Assembly (NCBI RefSeq): GCF_018736085.1
Contig: NZ_CP076134.1
Location: 372,001-436,000, forward strand
Origin: Bradyrhizobium sediminis
GTDB taxonomy: Bacteria > Pseudomonadota > Alphaproteobacteria > Rhizobiales > Xanthobacteraceae
DNA: 64,000 bases
Direction of reading: 5' to 3'
Part shown: positions 19,848 through 30,084 of the stretch, piece by piece
Position numbering within the stretch: the first letter of the stretch is position 1
How the letters are laid out: every line of letters begins with the position of its first letter
Program-made: the position numbers and the translations under genes
The notes under the pieces: generated by a model
Told to the model about the DNA's origin: nothing
The model's database searches: none
Seen by the model: only the letters and a program-made list of their open reading frames with translations

Positions 19848-20378
19848 TTATCCCGCGGGCAGCGTCTTGCCGCCGTCGCCGAGGGCGCGCTGCATCATCA
19901 CGGTGTCGAGCCAGCGGCCGAATTTGAAGCCGACATCGGGATGGGTTCCGATCATCTGGAATCCGCACTTGGCATGCACGCCGATCGATCCGGCGTTGGC
20001 GGAATCGCCGATCACCGCGATCATCTGCCGGTAGCCGCGGGCCTCGCATTCGGCGATCAGCCGCTGCAGCAATTTCAGGCCGACCCCGCGCCGATGGATC
20101 GCGGGCTGCAGATAGACCGAATTCTCCACCGTGAAGCGGTAGGCCGGCCGCGGCCGGTAGGCGCCGGCATAGGCGTATCCGACCACCCGGCCCTCGAGGG
20201 CGGCGACGAAATAGGGAAAGCCGCCCTCCGTCAGCACGTTGAAGCGCCGCGTCATCTCGTCGAGGTCAGGCGGGATCAGCTCGAAGGTCGCGGTGCCGTA
20301 GCGGACCGCGTGCTCGTAGATTTCGGTGATGGCGGGGAGGTCGGCCGTGGCGGTGGGCCGGATTTCGAGAGTCTGCAT
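19848..20378 (-). CDS. GNAT N-acetyltransferase, phosphinothricin/methionine-sulfone type
   Basis: 176-residue acetyl-CoA-dependent N-acetyltransferase. The arrangement EIRPTATADLPAITEIYEHAV, TFELIPPDLDEM, VYLQPAIHRRGVGLKLL (acetyl-CoA binding) and NAGSIGVHAKCGFQMIGTHPDVGFKFGRW closely follows the phosphinothricin acetyltransferase-like (PAT/MddA) branch. Such enzymes often act on methionine sulfone or sulfoximine, but the substrate is not proven by sequence. It is a single gene, convergent with the DUF2794 gene. Confidence 0.9.
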   Translation of the reverse strand: MQTLEIRPTATADLPAITEIYEHAVRYGTATFELIPPDLDEMTRRFNVLTEGGFPYFVAALEGRVVGYAYAGAYRPRPAYRFTVENSVYLQPAIHRRGVGLKLLQRLIAECEARGYRQMIAVIGDSANAGSIGVHAKCGFQMIGTHPDVGFKFGRWLDTVMMQRALGDGGKTLPAG

Positions 20379-20412
20379 GGCCGGAGATTATTTTTGCCTG
20401 CCGCAAAAGAAA

Positions 20413-20436
20413 AGCCCCGGCCGCAGGGCCGGGGCT
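20413..20436 (-). terminator. Intrinsic terminator after BI-1 gene
   Basis: Minus strand: AGCCCCGGCC/GGCCGGGGCT, a 10-bp stem with a 4-base loop, followed by TTTCTTTTG. It lies 26 bases beyond the BI-1 stop. Confidence 0.85.
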
Positions 20437-20461
20437 CGAATTCGTCCGCTCAGGCCGGCGG

Positions 20462-21253
20462 TCAGTCGCGCTGGCCGAGCAGCTGCAGCAGCAGCGTGAA
20501 CAGGTTGATGAAGTTCAGGTAGAGCGACAGTGCGCCGGTAATCGCCGCACGCTCCGCCACTTCACCGCCCTGCGAGGCATAGCCGTAGATGTAGTCGTTC
20601 TTCAGCCGCTGGGTATCCCAGGCGGTGAGGCCCGCGAACACCAGCACGCCGACCACCGACACCACGAACTGCAGCATCGAGCTGGCGAGGAACAGGTTGA
20701 CCAGGCTCGCGATGATGATGCCGAACAGGCCCATGATCAGGAACGAGCCCATGCCGGTCATGTCACGTTTGGTGGTGTAGCCGTAGAGGCTCAGCGCGCC
20801 GAAGGTGGCCGCGGTGATGAAGAACACCCGCACGATCGAGGTGTGGGTATACACCAGGAAGATCGACGACAGCGAAATGCCCATCAGCGCCGAGAACACC
20901 CAGAATAGCATCTGGGCGGTCGCGGGCCGCAACCGTTCGATGCCGGCCGAGATCGCGAACACCATGGCGAGCGGCGCCAGGATGAACAGCCATTTCAGCG
21001 GGCTGACATACATCGCGTAGCCGAACGGCGTCAGGAAGGCGTTGCCGAACTTGGCCGCGGCGCCTGCCTGGTCGGTTGTCACCGCCGCCATGTAGACGCC
21101 GAGCGCGGCCAGGCCGGTAATGGCCAGCCCGATACTCATGTAGTTGTAGATGCGCAGCATGTAGGAGCGCAGACCGGCGTCGACGGTCGCAGCGTCAATG
21201 CGCCCGGCGGCCCGGCCGAAAGGAGAAGCGTAGTTGCGGTCTAGGTCCGACAT
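20462..21253 (-). CDS. Bax inhibitor-1/YccA (YbhL) family membrane protein
   Basis: 263-residue BI-1-like (TMBIM) protein with seven hydrophobic helices and the family ending AERAAITGALSLYLNFINLFTLLLQLLG. E. coli relatives are YbhL and YccA; the latter binds FtsH. It is probably an inner-membrane channel or protease modulator. The start is ATG 21253 (MSDLDRNYASPFGRAAG); 12 upstream codons are in frame but lie within a structured leader. It has its own terminator and looks monocistronic. Confidence 0.93.
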   Translation of the reverse strand: MSDLDRNYASPFGRAAGRIDAATVDAGLRSYMLRIYNYMSIGLAITGLAALGVYMAAVTTDQAGAAAKFGNAFLTPFGYAMYVSPLKWLFILAPLAMVFAISAGIERLRPATAQMLFWVFSALMGISLSSIFLVYTHTSIVRVFFITAATFGALSLYGYTTKRDMTGMGSFLIMGLFGIIIASLVNLFLASSMLQFVVSVVGVLVFAGLTAWDTQRLKNDYIYGYASQGGEVAERAAITGALSLYLNFINLFTLLLQLLGQRD

Positions 21254-21254
21254 G

Positions 21255-21310
21255 GTCGAATTCCCGTTGGTTGGCCCGGCGGAACGCAAAGGGTTTGCGG
21301 CGCCGGTTCG
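21255..21310 (-). promoter_or_regulatory. Structured leader of the BI-1 gene, ybhL-motif candidate
   Basis: On the minus strand CCGGCG-C-CGCAAA-CCC-TTTGCG-TTC-CGCCGG (21276-21306) forms a two-step hairpin with a 3-base loop. A single-stranded stretch AACCAACGGG then leads to the ATG. The known ybhL leader motif of alphaproteobacteria occurs directly upstream of this gene family and is a short hairpin of this type. Placement and gene family fit; I cannot run the covariance model. Confidence 0.6.
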
Positions 21311-21497
21311 AAACTATCCCAGATAGCGCGGCTCGCTGACATTAATTTCATGTCATCGAGCCTGCGTCTGGCTCAGGCTGGTATGTGGGAAACTAACACA
21401 TTCATCGCAAGCTTCGATGCGCGGCTGAATGTCGCTCCGCGGTACTAATTCGGCCAAATTGCCCGTTAACCCTGCGGCCAGTCGCCGCTGCAAATTG

Positions 21498-24068
21498 TCA
21501 TAAATTCCGCAGCACGGTGGCCGGCTTCTGATTCAGGGCCAGCAGGGTGCCGGCGAGCCCCAGTCCCACCGTCACCACCAGCGCCGCCGCCACCACGCCC
21601 GCGGCGCTGCCGGCCTGCCAGATGAAGCTCAGCGTCATCAGCCGGGTGACGATCAGCCAGGCCGCAATGGAACCGGCGATCACCCCGAAAACGGCGGTCG
21701 CCAGCCCGATCAGCAGATATTCCAGCGCGTAGGCGCCGAGCAGCCGCACCCTTGTGGCGCCCAGGGTCTTGAGAATGACGGCGTCGTAGACCCGGTGGCG
21801 ATGGCCGGCGGCGAGCGCGCCGCCCAGCACCAGAATGGCCGAGATCAGCGTCACCGCGCTGGCGCCGCGGATCGCCAGCACCAGGTTGGTCACGACCGTG
21901 CCGATGGTCTCCAGCGCCTCGCGGACCCGCACGCTCGTCACCATCGGGAAGGCGTCGGCCACCGATTTGATGATCCTGGCGTCGCCGGCCGAGTCCGGGT
22001 GGGTCTCGGTCAGGGTCGCGACATGGGTATGGGGCGCGCCCCTGAAGGCGTTGGGTGAGAACACCAGCACGAAATTGATGCCGAGGCCCTGCCAGTCGAT
22101 GGTGCGCATATTGCCGATCCTGGCCGGGATGTCGCGGCCAAGCACGTTGACGACGATCTCGTCGCCGATCTTGAGCTTGAGCCCGTCGGCGATCTTTTTC
22201 TCGATCGAGACCAGCGGCGGCCCGTTATAATCGGCGCCCCACCATGCGCCCTCGACCACCTTGGAGCCCTTGGGGAGTTCGCCGGTATAGGTCAGGCCGC
22301 GGTCGCTCTGCAGCACCCATTCGGTGTCGCTCGAGGGCTTGAGGTCTTCCGCCTTGACGCCGCGGGCGGCGACGATGCGGCCGCGCAGCATCGGCACGTC
22401 CTCGACGGTGGATTGCGGCGCGGTCTCTTTCAGGAATGCGCCGAAGCGGTCGGCCTCGTTGGTCGGAATATCGATGAAATAGAACGACGGCGCGCGCTCG
22501 GGCAGCGCGGCCAGGAATTGCCGCCGCAAATTGCCGTCGATCTGGGTGATGGTGACCAGCACCGCCAGGCCCAGCCCGAGCGACATCACCACCGACGGCG
22601 TCAGCGCGCCGGGCCGGTAGATGTTCGCGATCGCCAGCCGCAGCATGGTGATGCGGCTGCGCGGCAGGCGGCGGGCCAGCGCCATCAATCCGGCGGCGAT
22701 GCCGCGCAGCAGCGCGAACACCAGGACCGAGGAAGCGACGAACACGGTGGCGACGCGCTTGTCGTAAGCGAGCCCGATCGCCACCCCGACCAGCAGCGCG
22801 ATCACCACCGCCATCAGCGCCAGATAGCGCCAGCGCGGGCGATGCCACTCGCTGGTGACCGCCTCGCGGAACAGCGCCGCGACAGGCACGTCATGGACCC
22901 GGCCGAGTGGCCACAGCCCGAAGGCGAGCGCGGTCAAGAGCCCATAGACGAGTGACAGCGCCAGTTCATCCGGATGCAGCGCCGGCACCACCGGCAGCGG
23001 CAGAAGCTTGCCTAACATGCCGACGATGACGAACGGCAGCGCCGCGCCGGCGGCGAGGCCGATCGCCGAGCCGATGGTGGCGAGCACGACCACCTGCGTC
23101 AGATAGATGGTGAAGACGTCGCGGCCGGTGGCGCCCAGCGCCTTGAACGCGGCGATGACGTCGCGCCTACGATCGATATGGCTCTTGACGGCGTTGGCGA
23201 CGCCGACGCCGCCAACCAGCAGGGCGGCCAGGCCGACCAGCGTCAAAAACTGGGTGAAGCGGTTGATGGTGCGCTCGAGCTGCGGCGAGGCGTTGCCGCG
23301 GCTGCGAATCTCCCAGCCGGCCTCCGGCAGGGTGCTTCGCGCATCGTTGGCGAGCGCGGTCGCGGCGCGATCGTCCGCGGCGTTGTCCGGCAGCCTGACC
23401 CGGTAGATCCAGCGCACCAGGCTGCCAGGCTGCAGCAATTCGGTCGCGCGCAGGCCGGCTTCGCTGACCAGGAAGCGCGGGCCGAGGCCGACGCCGCCGG
23501 CGAGCTTGTCGGGTTCCGCGCCGACCACGCTGCGGATCTGGAAGGTCGCGCTGCCGATGCCGATGCGGTCGCCGACCTTGAGGTCGAGCCGCGCCAGCAA
23601 GGTCGAATCGGCGGCTGCGCCGAATGCGCCGTCACGCTCTGCAAGCAAATCCGCCACCGGCATTTTGGGATCGAGCGTCAGTTCGCCGAGCATCGGGTAA
23701 TTGCGGTCCACCGCCTTCATCTCGACCAGGGCGAGGCGGCCGTCGCCGCTGCGCGCCATGCCGCGCAATGTCGCCGCGACGGATACTTCGCCGCGCGAGC
23801 GCAGAAATGCGACTTCCTCCGGCTTGGCTTCGCGCTGGATCAGGGAGAAAGCGACATCGCCGCCGAGCAGCGTGCGGCCTTCGCGCGCCAGTCCCTCGCC
23901 GAGGCTCGCCGCGACCGAGCCGACGCCTGCAATCGCCATCACGCCGAGCGCGATGCAGGCGATGAAAACGTAGAAGCCGCGCAGGCCGCTGCGCAGTTCG
24001 CGGAGCGCGTAGCGCAGCGCCAGCGATGCGGCGCGGCTGCCGGAGGCGGGTTCGGCGGCCATGCTCAT
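21498..24068 (-). CDS. ybbP: FtsX-like ABC transporter permease, YbbP type
   Basis: 856-residue permease with two FtsX-like halves. The first helix is near 29-52; a long periplasmic MacB-type domain follows (about 55-260); a helix bundle starts near FLTLVGLAALLVGGVGVANAVKS; a second periplasmic region and a C-terminal bundle of three or so helices follow. Size and topology match E. coli YbbP. The start codon overlaps the stop of the ATPase gene (ATGA), so the two are translationally coupled. The substrate is unknown; relatives remodel envelope lipids or proteins rather than import nutrients. Confidence 0.9.
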   Translation of the reverse strand: MSMAAEPASGSRAASLALRYALRELRSGLRGFYVFIACIALGVMAIAGVGSVAASLGEGLAREGRTLLGGDVAFSLIQREAKPEEVAFLRSRGEVSVAATLRGMARSGDGRLALVEMKAVDRNYPMLGELTLDPKMPVADLLAERDGAFGAAADSTLLARLDLKVGDRIGIGSATFQIRSVVGAEPDKLAGGVGLGPRFLVSEAGLRATELLQPGSLVRWIYRVRLPDNAADDRAATALANDARSTLPEAGWEIRSRGNASPQLERTINRFTQFLTLVGLAALLVGGVGVANAVKSHIDRRRDVIAAFKALGATGRDVFTIYLTQVVVLATIGSAIGLAAGAALPFVIVGMLGKLLPLPVVPALHPDELALSLVYGLLTALAFGLWPLGRVHDVPVAALFREAVTSEWHRPRWRYLALMAVVIALLVGVAIGLAYDKRVATVFVASSVLVFALLRGIAAGLMALARRLPRSRITMLRLAIANIYRPGALTPSVVMSLGLGLAVLVTITQIDGNLRRQFLAALPERAPSFYFIDIPTNEADRFGAFLKETAPQSTVEDVPMLRGRIVAARGVKAEDLKPSSDTEWVLQSDRGLTYTGELPKGSKVVEGAWWGADYNGPPLVSIEKKIADGLKLKIGDEIVVNVLGRDIPARIGNMRTIDWQGLGINFVLVFSPNAFRGAPHTHVATLTETHPDSAGDARIIKSVADAFPMVTSVRVREALETIGTVVTNLVLAIRGASAVTLISAILVLGGALAAGHRHRVYDAVILKTLGATRVRLLGAYALEYLLIGLATAVFGVIAGSIAAWLIVTRLMTLSFIWQAGSAAGVVAAALVVTVGLGLAGTLLALNQKPATVLRNL

Positions 24069-24799
24069 GAAGCGGCTTCGCGATCCGCTGGCTGGGCTTC
24101 GATGCGGCCCGAACGCAGCCGCACCACGCGGTCGCAGCGATGTGCCAGCGAGGTGTCGTGGGTGACCAGCACCAGCGTCATGCCGCGCTCGGCATGTTTG
24201 GTGAAAAGGAGATCGACGATCTGCCTGCCGGTGGTCTCATCGAGATTGCCGGTGGGCTCGTCCGCCACCAGGATCGCGGGGTCCGGCGCCAGCGCGCGGG
24301 CGAGCGCCACGCGCTGCTGTTCGCCGCCGGACAATTGCGTGGGATAATGATGCAGCCGGTCGCCGAGGCCGACCGACGCCAGCTCCTCGGCCGCGCGCCG
24401 CGCCGCATCGGGGTTGCCGGCGAGTTCCAGCGGCACCGCGACATTTTCCAGCGCCGTCATGGTCGGGATCAGATGAAACGACTGGAACACGATGCCGACA
24501 TGGCGGCCGCGAAAGCGGGCCAGCGCGTCCTCGTCGAGGGCATTGAACGGGGTGCCGTTGACCACCACCTTTCCGCTGTCAGGACGCTCCAATCCCGCCA
24601 TCACCATCAGCAGGGTGGATTTTCCCGAGCCTGACGGTCCGATCAGGCCGATTGCTTCACCCGGCGCCACGCGCAGGCTGATATCCTTCAGGATATGGAC
24701 GCGGGCCGCGCCGGCGCCGAGCGAGAGATTGACGTCCGAGATGGCAATGGTGTCCGGCTCAAGGCCGGCCAGTGAAGAGGATTCGATGAGACTGTCCAT
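24065..24799 (-). CDS. ybbA: ABC transporter ATP-binding protein, YbbA/LolD type
   Basis: 244-residue ATPase with Walker A GPSGSGKS (54-61), Q-loop segment FQSFHLIPTMTALENVAVP, signature LSGGEQQRVALARAL and Walker B ILVADEPTGNLDE. It belongs to the MacB/LolD/YbbA branch that pairs with FtsX-like permeases. The ATG at 24799 is chosen; the frame extends upstream only because it runs antisense to tesA. It is divergent from tesA, as in E. coli (tesA opposite ybbA-ybbP). Confidence 0.93.
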   Translation of the reverse strand: MDSLIESSSLAGLEPDTIAISDVNLSLGAGAARVHILKDISLRVAPGEAIGLIGPSGSGKSTLLMVMAGLERPDSGKVVVNGTPFNALDEDALARFRGRHVGIVFQSFHLIPTMTALENVAVPLELAGNPDAARRAAEELASVGLGDRLHHYPTQLSGGEQQRVALARALAPDPAILVADEPTGNLDETTGRQIVDLLFTKHAERGMTLVLVTHDTSLAHRCDRVVRLRSGRIEAQPADREAAS

Positions 24800-24848
24800 G
24801 GTCCGGTCATATGGCACTTCCTTGAGCGAGGTCGAGGGGGCGGCGCGG

Positions 24849-25502
24849 ATGTTCGTGCACATGCTCGTGTTGGGCCTGGTCCTGCTGGTGCCCGGAACGG
24901 CCCTGGCCCAGACCACCGCGACCCGGGAGAGCAGGCCGGTCAAGATGGTCGTATTGGGCGATTCGCTGAGCGCCGGCCTTGGCCTGTCGGCCTCTGCCGC
25001 ATTCCCGGGCCGCTTGCAAAAAGCTCTGGAGTCCAAGGGGATAGCGGTCGACATGATCAATGCCGGGGTGTCCGGCGACACCAGTTCGGGGGGCCGCGAC
25101 CGGCTCGACTGGTCGGTGCCGCAGGGAACCGATGCCGTGATCGTCGAGCTCGGCGCCAACGACGCCCTGCGCGGTACCGACCCCAGGATCACCCGATCGG
25201 CGCTTTCGGATATTCTGACCCGCCTGAAGGCGCGCAAGATCGCGGTCCTGTTGTGCGGGATGGTTGCGCCGCCGAATTACGGGGCCGACTATTCGGCCCG
25301 CTTCAACGCGATCTATCCCGATATCGCCAGGGAATTCGGCGTGCCGCTTTATCCGTTCTTTCTGGAGGGCGTTGCCGCTGACGCGAGACTCAACCAGGCC
25401 GATGGGCTGCATCCGACCGCGGAGGGGATCGATGTCATCGTCAAGAACATCCTGCCTACGGTGGAGGCATTTCTCGGTGCGGTCTCCGGGCAACGCAGTT
25501 GA
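24849..25502 (+). CDS. tesA: Periplasmic SGNH esterase/thioesterase TesA
   Basis: 217-residue SGNH hydrolase with a signal peptide (LVLGLVLLVPGTALAQ). Block I GDSLSAG has the nucleophile at Ser39; block III is GANDAL; the Asp-His pair is in DGLHPT. This matches acyl-CoA thioesterase I/arylesterase. The ATG at 24849 (MFVHMLVLG) has GAGGGGG about 8 bases upstream and gives a positive-free but proper signal sequence. An ATG at 24798 would add 17 residues and would overlap the ybbA start codon on the other strand. Confidence 0.93.
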   Translation: MFVHMLVLGLVLLVPGTALAQTTATRESRPVKMVVLGDSLSAGLGLSASAAFPGRLQKALESKGIAVDMINAGVSGDTSSGGRDRLDWSVPQGTDAVIVELGANDALRGTDPRITRSALSDILTRLKARKIAVLLCGMVAPPNYGADYSARFNAIYPDIAREFGVPLYPFFLEGVAADARLNQADGLHPTAEGIDVIVKNILPTVEAFLGAVSGQRS

Positions 25503-25637
25503 AAAACAGGCAGCGATAACCCTTGAGCACCGTGTTTTCCCGGATGCGTGCGCCGGATGCTTCGCAGAGTCACATAAGTCGGGTAGAAATTAGTAATCGG
25601 TGATTCGTCACCGGGTTTCAGCATCGGGAGTCGTGCG

Positions 25638-26174
25638 ATGCCGCGTTTGTTTACTGGACTGGAAATTCCGGCCGAGATCGGCCAGACGCTTTCCGGCTTG
25701 CGAGGCGGCCTACCGGGCGCCCGCTGGATCGACCCCGAAAATTATCACGTCACCTTGCGCTTCATCGGCGATATCGATGGCGTCGCGGCCAACGAGATCG
25801 CCTCCTTGCTGGTTCGAATCAACCGCAAGCCGTTCGAAGTAGCACTGCAGGGCCTGTCGAGTTTCGGCGGGAAAAAGCCGCGCGCGGTGGTCGCTTCCGT
25901 GGTGCCGAGCCGGCCGCTGATCGAGCTGCAGGCGGAACTGGAACGCCTGATGCAGCGCATCGGGCTCGATCCCGAAGGCCGCAAATTCACGCCGCATGTG
26001 ACGCTGGCGCGGCTGCGCGATGCCTCCAACCAGGATGTCGCGGATTATCTCTCGGTGCGCGGCTATTTCCCGACCAAGGTGTTCACGGCTTCGCGCTTCG
26101 TGCTGTTCTCGTCGCGCGCCTCCACCGGCGGCGGGCCCTATGTGGTCGAGGATTCCTACGCGCTGAGCGCGTGA
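25638..26174 (+). CDS. thpR: RNA 2',3'-cyclic phosphodiesterase ThpR
   Basis: 178-residue member of the 2H phosphoesterase superfamily (formerly LigT), which hydrolyses RNA 2',3'-cyclic phosphates to 2'-phosphates. The two catalytic motifs are HVTLRF (His37) and HVTLAR (His120). It starts MPRLFTGLEIP, typical of the family, with GGGAG upstream. No operon partner is evident; zapE follows after 136 bases. Confidence 0.95.
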   Translation: MPRLFTGLEIPAEIGQTLSGLRGGLPGARWIDPENYHVTLRFIGDIDGVAANEIASLLVRINRKPFEVALQGLSSFGGKKPRAVVASVVPSRPLIELQAELERLMQRIGLDPEGRKFTPHVTLARLRDASNQDVADYLSVRGYFPTKVFTASRFVLFSSRASTGGGPYVVEDSYALSA

Positions 26175-26310
26175 GTCGCACTTGCGCCGGCTTGACTGGG
26201 CGAGCGCGTATCCCGGAGCCGCCGCTGCATGGGTCGGTGCCTGCCCCTGCATACCCCTCACACCATTTCACGGCTTGCAATTTTCCTCCCGCTGGGGCCG
26301 TTAGCGGGCC

Positions 26311-27492
26311 ATGCTGTCTCCGCCCTACGCCTCGTTCCGCGCCCATTACCAGAGCCTCCTGTCCTCGGGCGCGATCGAGCCCGACGCCGCGCAGGCGGAC
26401 GCTGCCGATGCGTTCGCGGACCTCGAACAGCGGCTGACCGGCTACAAGCCGCTGCGCAAGCAGGGCCTGCTGGGCCGGCTGTTCGCCGACAAGGACGGGC
26501 CGCCGCGCGGCCTCTATGTTCACGGCGAAGTCGGGCGCGGCAAGACCATGCTGATGGATCTGTTTTTCCAGCAGAGCCCGGTCGTGCACAAGCGCCGTGC
26601 GCACTTCCACGAATTCATGGCCGAGGTGCATGAGCGGATCTATGGCTACCGCCAGAATATCGCGCGCGGCGAGATCGTCGACGCCGATGTGATCGGGCTC
26701 ACCGCCGCGTCGATCTTCGACGAGGCCTGGCTTTTGTGTTTCGACGAATTCCATGTCACCGACATCGCGGACGCGATGATCCTGGGCCGGCTGTTCTCGA
26801 AACTGTTCGAGCTCGGCACCGTCGTGGTCGCGACCTCCAATGTCGCGCCGCCCGAGCTCTACAAGGGTGGTCTGAACCGGGCGCTGTTTCTGCCCTTTAT
26901 CGCGCAGATCTCGGCGCATATGGACGTGATGCGGCTCGATGCGCGCACCGACTTCCGGCTGGAAAAACTCGTCGGCGTGAAGATGTGGCGGGTGCCGCCC
27001 GATCTTGCCGCCGATGCCGCGCTCGACCAGGCCTGGGCGAAGATGACCGGCAACGCGCCCTGCAAGTCGCGCGACATTTCGATCAAGGGCCGCATCCTGC
27101 ATGTGCCGTGTTCGGCGCATGGCGTGGCGCGGTTTTCGTTCCCGGACATCTGCGAAAAGCCGCTCGCCGCTTCCGACTATCTGCGGCTCGCGCACGACTA
27201 TCACACCCTCATGATCGACCGCATTCCGGTGATGGATTACGCCGACCGCAACGCCGCCAAGCGGTTCATCACGCTGATCGACACGCTCTATGACAACGCG
27301 GTGAAGCTGATGGCCTCGGCTGAGGCCGATCCGCTGTCGCTGTATGTCGCGACCGAGGGCCATGAGGCCAACGAGTTCAAGCGGACGTCGTCGCGGCTGA
27401 TCGAGATGAGCTCGGAATCCTATCTGGCGCTGCCCCACGGCCACAAGGATTCCGCAGCGAGCGGGTCCAGCACCGGATTGGTGGAGACGTGA
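26311..27492 (+). CDS. zapE: Cell division protein ZapE (AFG1-like ATPase)
   Basis: 393-residue P-loop ATPase. Walker A GEVGRGKT (72-79), Walker B LLCFDEFHVTDIADA, and the sensor-like VVATSNVAPPELYKGGLNR are characteristic of ZapE/AFG1. ZapE associates with the constricting Z ring in E. coli; the mitochondrial homologue (LACE1) acts in protein quality control. It starts MLSPPYASFRAHYQSLL. It precedes mdh on the same strand, but a family C repeat in the 267-base gap argues for separate transcription. Confidence 0.95.
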   Translation: MLSPPYASFRAHYQSLLSSGAIEPDAAQADAADAFADLEQRLTGYKPLRKQGLLGRLFADKDGPPRGLYVHGEVGRGKTMLMDLFFQQSPVVHKRRAHFHEFMAEVHERIYGYRQNIARGEIVDADVIGLTAASIFDEAWLLCFDEFHVTDIADAMILGRLFSKLFELGTVVVATSNVAPPELYKGGLNRALFLPFIAQISAHMDVMRLDARTDFRLEKLVGVKMWRVPPDLAADAALDQAWAKMTGNAPCKSRDISIKGRILHVPCSAHGVARFSFPDICEKPLAASDYLRLAHDYHTLMIDRIPVMDYADRNAAKRFITLIDTLYDNAVKLMASAEADPLSLYVATEGHEANEFKRTSSRLIEMSSESYLALPHGHKDSAASGSSTGLVET

Positions 27493-27502
27493 CGGCGTCA
27501 GC

Positions 27503-27614
27503 CGTCATTCCGGGGGCGCTAGCGCGAATCCGGAATCTCGACCGATAACCTTGGGATTCCGGGTTAGCGTCTTCGACGTGCCCTCAGACGCGCAATGGCG
27601 CGTCGGGGAATGAC
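27503..27614. repeat. Palindromic repeat (family C)
   Basis: Arms CGTCATTCCGGGG and GTCGGGGAATGACG; the inner part has ACGCGCAATGGCGCGT. It lies between zapE and mdh. Confidence 0.8.
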
Positions 27615-27702
27615 GAGGGTTGGATGTGGCCCCTGACTGAAATCGAGGCAGGGCCGATAATTGGGCATAGGTTGACTTGAACGGGTCCCGCGAAAGGGAT
27701 AA

Positions 27703-28728
<1,026 letters not shown>

Positions 28729-28815
28729 TCGGCTTCATCTAAATCCGCCGGCGATCGAGCCGATCTTCGGCGGGCTAACTTCCGGCACGGCTAGTATTGC
28801 AGTCCCTGTGGTATA

Positions 28816-28825
28816 TGGTATACCA
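28816..28825. promoter_or_regulatory. TGGTATACCA palindrome upstream of sucC
   Basis: A perfect 10-bp palindrome, nested in a larger dyad GGTATA-TGG-TATACC (28810-28824), 58 bases upstream of the sucC ATG. GntR-family regulators often bind TGGTATACCA-like sites. It could be an operator for the suc genes, or part of an extended -10 (TATACC). Confidence 0.45.
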
Positions 28826-28883
28826 GCCGCAAAACCGGGGTGGAATTCCAAATTCACCACATGAGGGTTCGGGGAACGTCCAG

Positions 28884-30080
28884 ATGAATATCCATGAATA
28901 CCAGGCCAAGGCGTTGCTGCGGGAGTTCGGCGTGGCAGTGCCGCGCGGGGTCGCCATTCTCAAGGCGTCCGACGCCGATCTCGCCACCGATGAGCTCGGC
29001 GGACCGGTCTGGGTGGTGAAGAGCCAGATCCATGCCGGCGGCCGCGGCAAGGGCAAGTTCAAGGAAGCCTCCGCCGGCGACAAGGGCGGCGTCCGCGTCA
29101 CCAAATCGGCCGCCGAGGTCAATCAATTCGTCAAGCAGATGCTGGGCGCCACCCTGGTTACCGAGCAGACCGGGCCGGCCGGCAAGCAGGTCAACCGGCT
29201 CTACATCGAGGAAGGCTCGGAGATCGACAAGGAGTTCTATCTCTCGATCCTGGTCGACCGCGAAAGCTCCGAAGTCTCGTTCGTGGTTTCCACCGAAGGC
29301 GGCGTCAATATCGAGGAAGTCGCGCACAAGACGCCGGAGAAGATCGTGACCTTCTCGGTCGATCCCGCCACCGGCATCATGGGCCATCACGGCCGCACCG
29401 TCGCGAAAGCGCTGGGACTTGGCGGCGACCTCGCCAAGCAGGCGGAGAAACTGGCGGCGCAGCTCTATGCCGCCTTCGTCGCCAAGGACATGGCGATGCT
29501 GGAAATCAATCCGCTGGTCGTCACCAGGCATGGCGATCTGCGCGTGCTCGACGCCAAGGTGTCGTTCGACGACAACGCGCTGTACCGCCATCCCGACGTG
29601 GTGGCGCTGCGCGACGAGACCGAGGAAGACGCCAAGGAAATCGAGGCGTCGAAATACGATCTCAACTACATCACGCTGGACGGCACCATCGGCTGCATGG
29701 TCAACGGCGCCGGCCTTGCGATGGCGACCATGGACATCATCAAGCTCTACGGCTTGGCGCCGGCGAACTTCCTCGATGTCGGCGGCGGCGCCGACAAGAA
29801 CAAGGTCACCGCGGCGTTCAAGATCATCACCGCCGATCCCAATGTGAAGGGCATCCTGATCAACATTTTCGGCGGCATCATGAAATGCGACATCATCGCC
29901 GAAGGCGTGGTGGCGGCGGTGAAGGAAGTCGGCCTGAAGGTGCCGCTGGTGGTGCGGCTGGAAGGCACCAATGTCGAAGCCGGCAAGAAGATCATCGCCG
30001 ATGCCGGGCTCAACGTGGTGGCCGGCGACAATCTCGACGATTCCGCGCAGAAAATCGTCAAGGCCGTAAAGGGAGCCTGA
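28884..30080 (+). CDS. sucC: Succinyl-CoA synthetase (ADP-forming) beta subunit
   Basis: Beta subunit of succinyl-CoA synthetase; binds the nucleotide and, with SucD, makes ATP or GTP from succinyl-CoA. The 398 residues show an ATP-grasp domain ([20 protein letters not shown]) and the C-terminal domain with [13 protein letters not shown] and [12 protein letters not shown]. It starts [17 protein letters not shown], the usual family start; 29 upstream in-frame codons are not conserved. It is followed after only 4 bases by a DUF1579 gene rather than directly by sucD. Confidence 0.98.
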   Translation: MNIHEYQAKALLREFGVAVPRGVAILKASDADLATDELGGPVWVVKSQIHAGGRGKGKFKEASAGDKGGVRVTKSAAEVNQFVKQMLGATLVTEQTGPAGKQVNRLYIEEGSEIDKEFYLSILVDRESSEVSFVVSTEGGVNIEEVAHKTPEKIVTFSVDPATGIMGHHGRTVAKALGLGGDLAKQAEKLAAQLYAAFVAKDMAMLEINPLVVTRHGDLRVLDAKVSFDDNALYRHPDVVALRDETEEDAKEIEASKYDLNYITLDGTIGCMVNGAGLAMATMDIIKLYGLAPANFLDVGGGADKNKVTAAFKIITADPNVKGILINIFGGIMKCDIIAEGVVAAVKEVGLKVPLVVRLEGTNVEAGKKIIADAGLNVVAGDNLDDSAQKIVKAVKGA

Positions 30081-30084
30081 TCCG

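Noticed and set aside
21300..21330. tRNA-like GGTTCGAAAC near the BI-1 leader
   Set aside because: No acceptor or anticodon arm can be built around it; it is part of the leader region.
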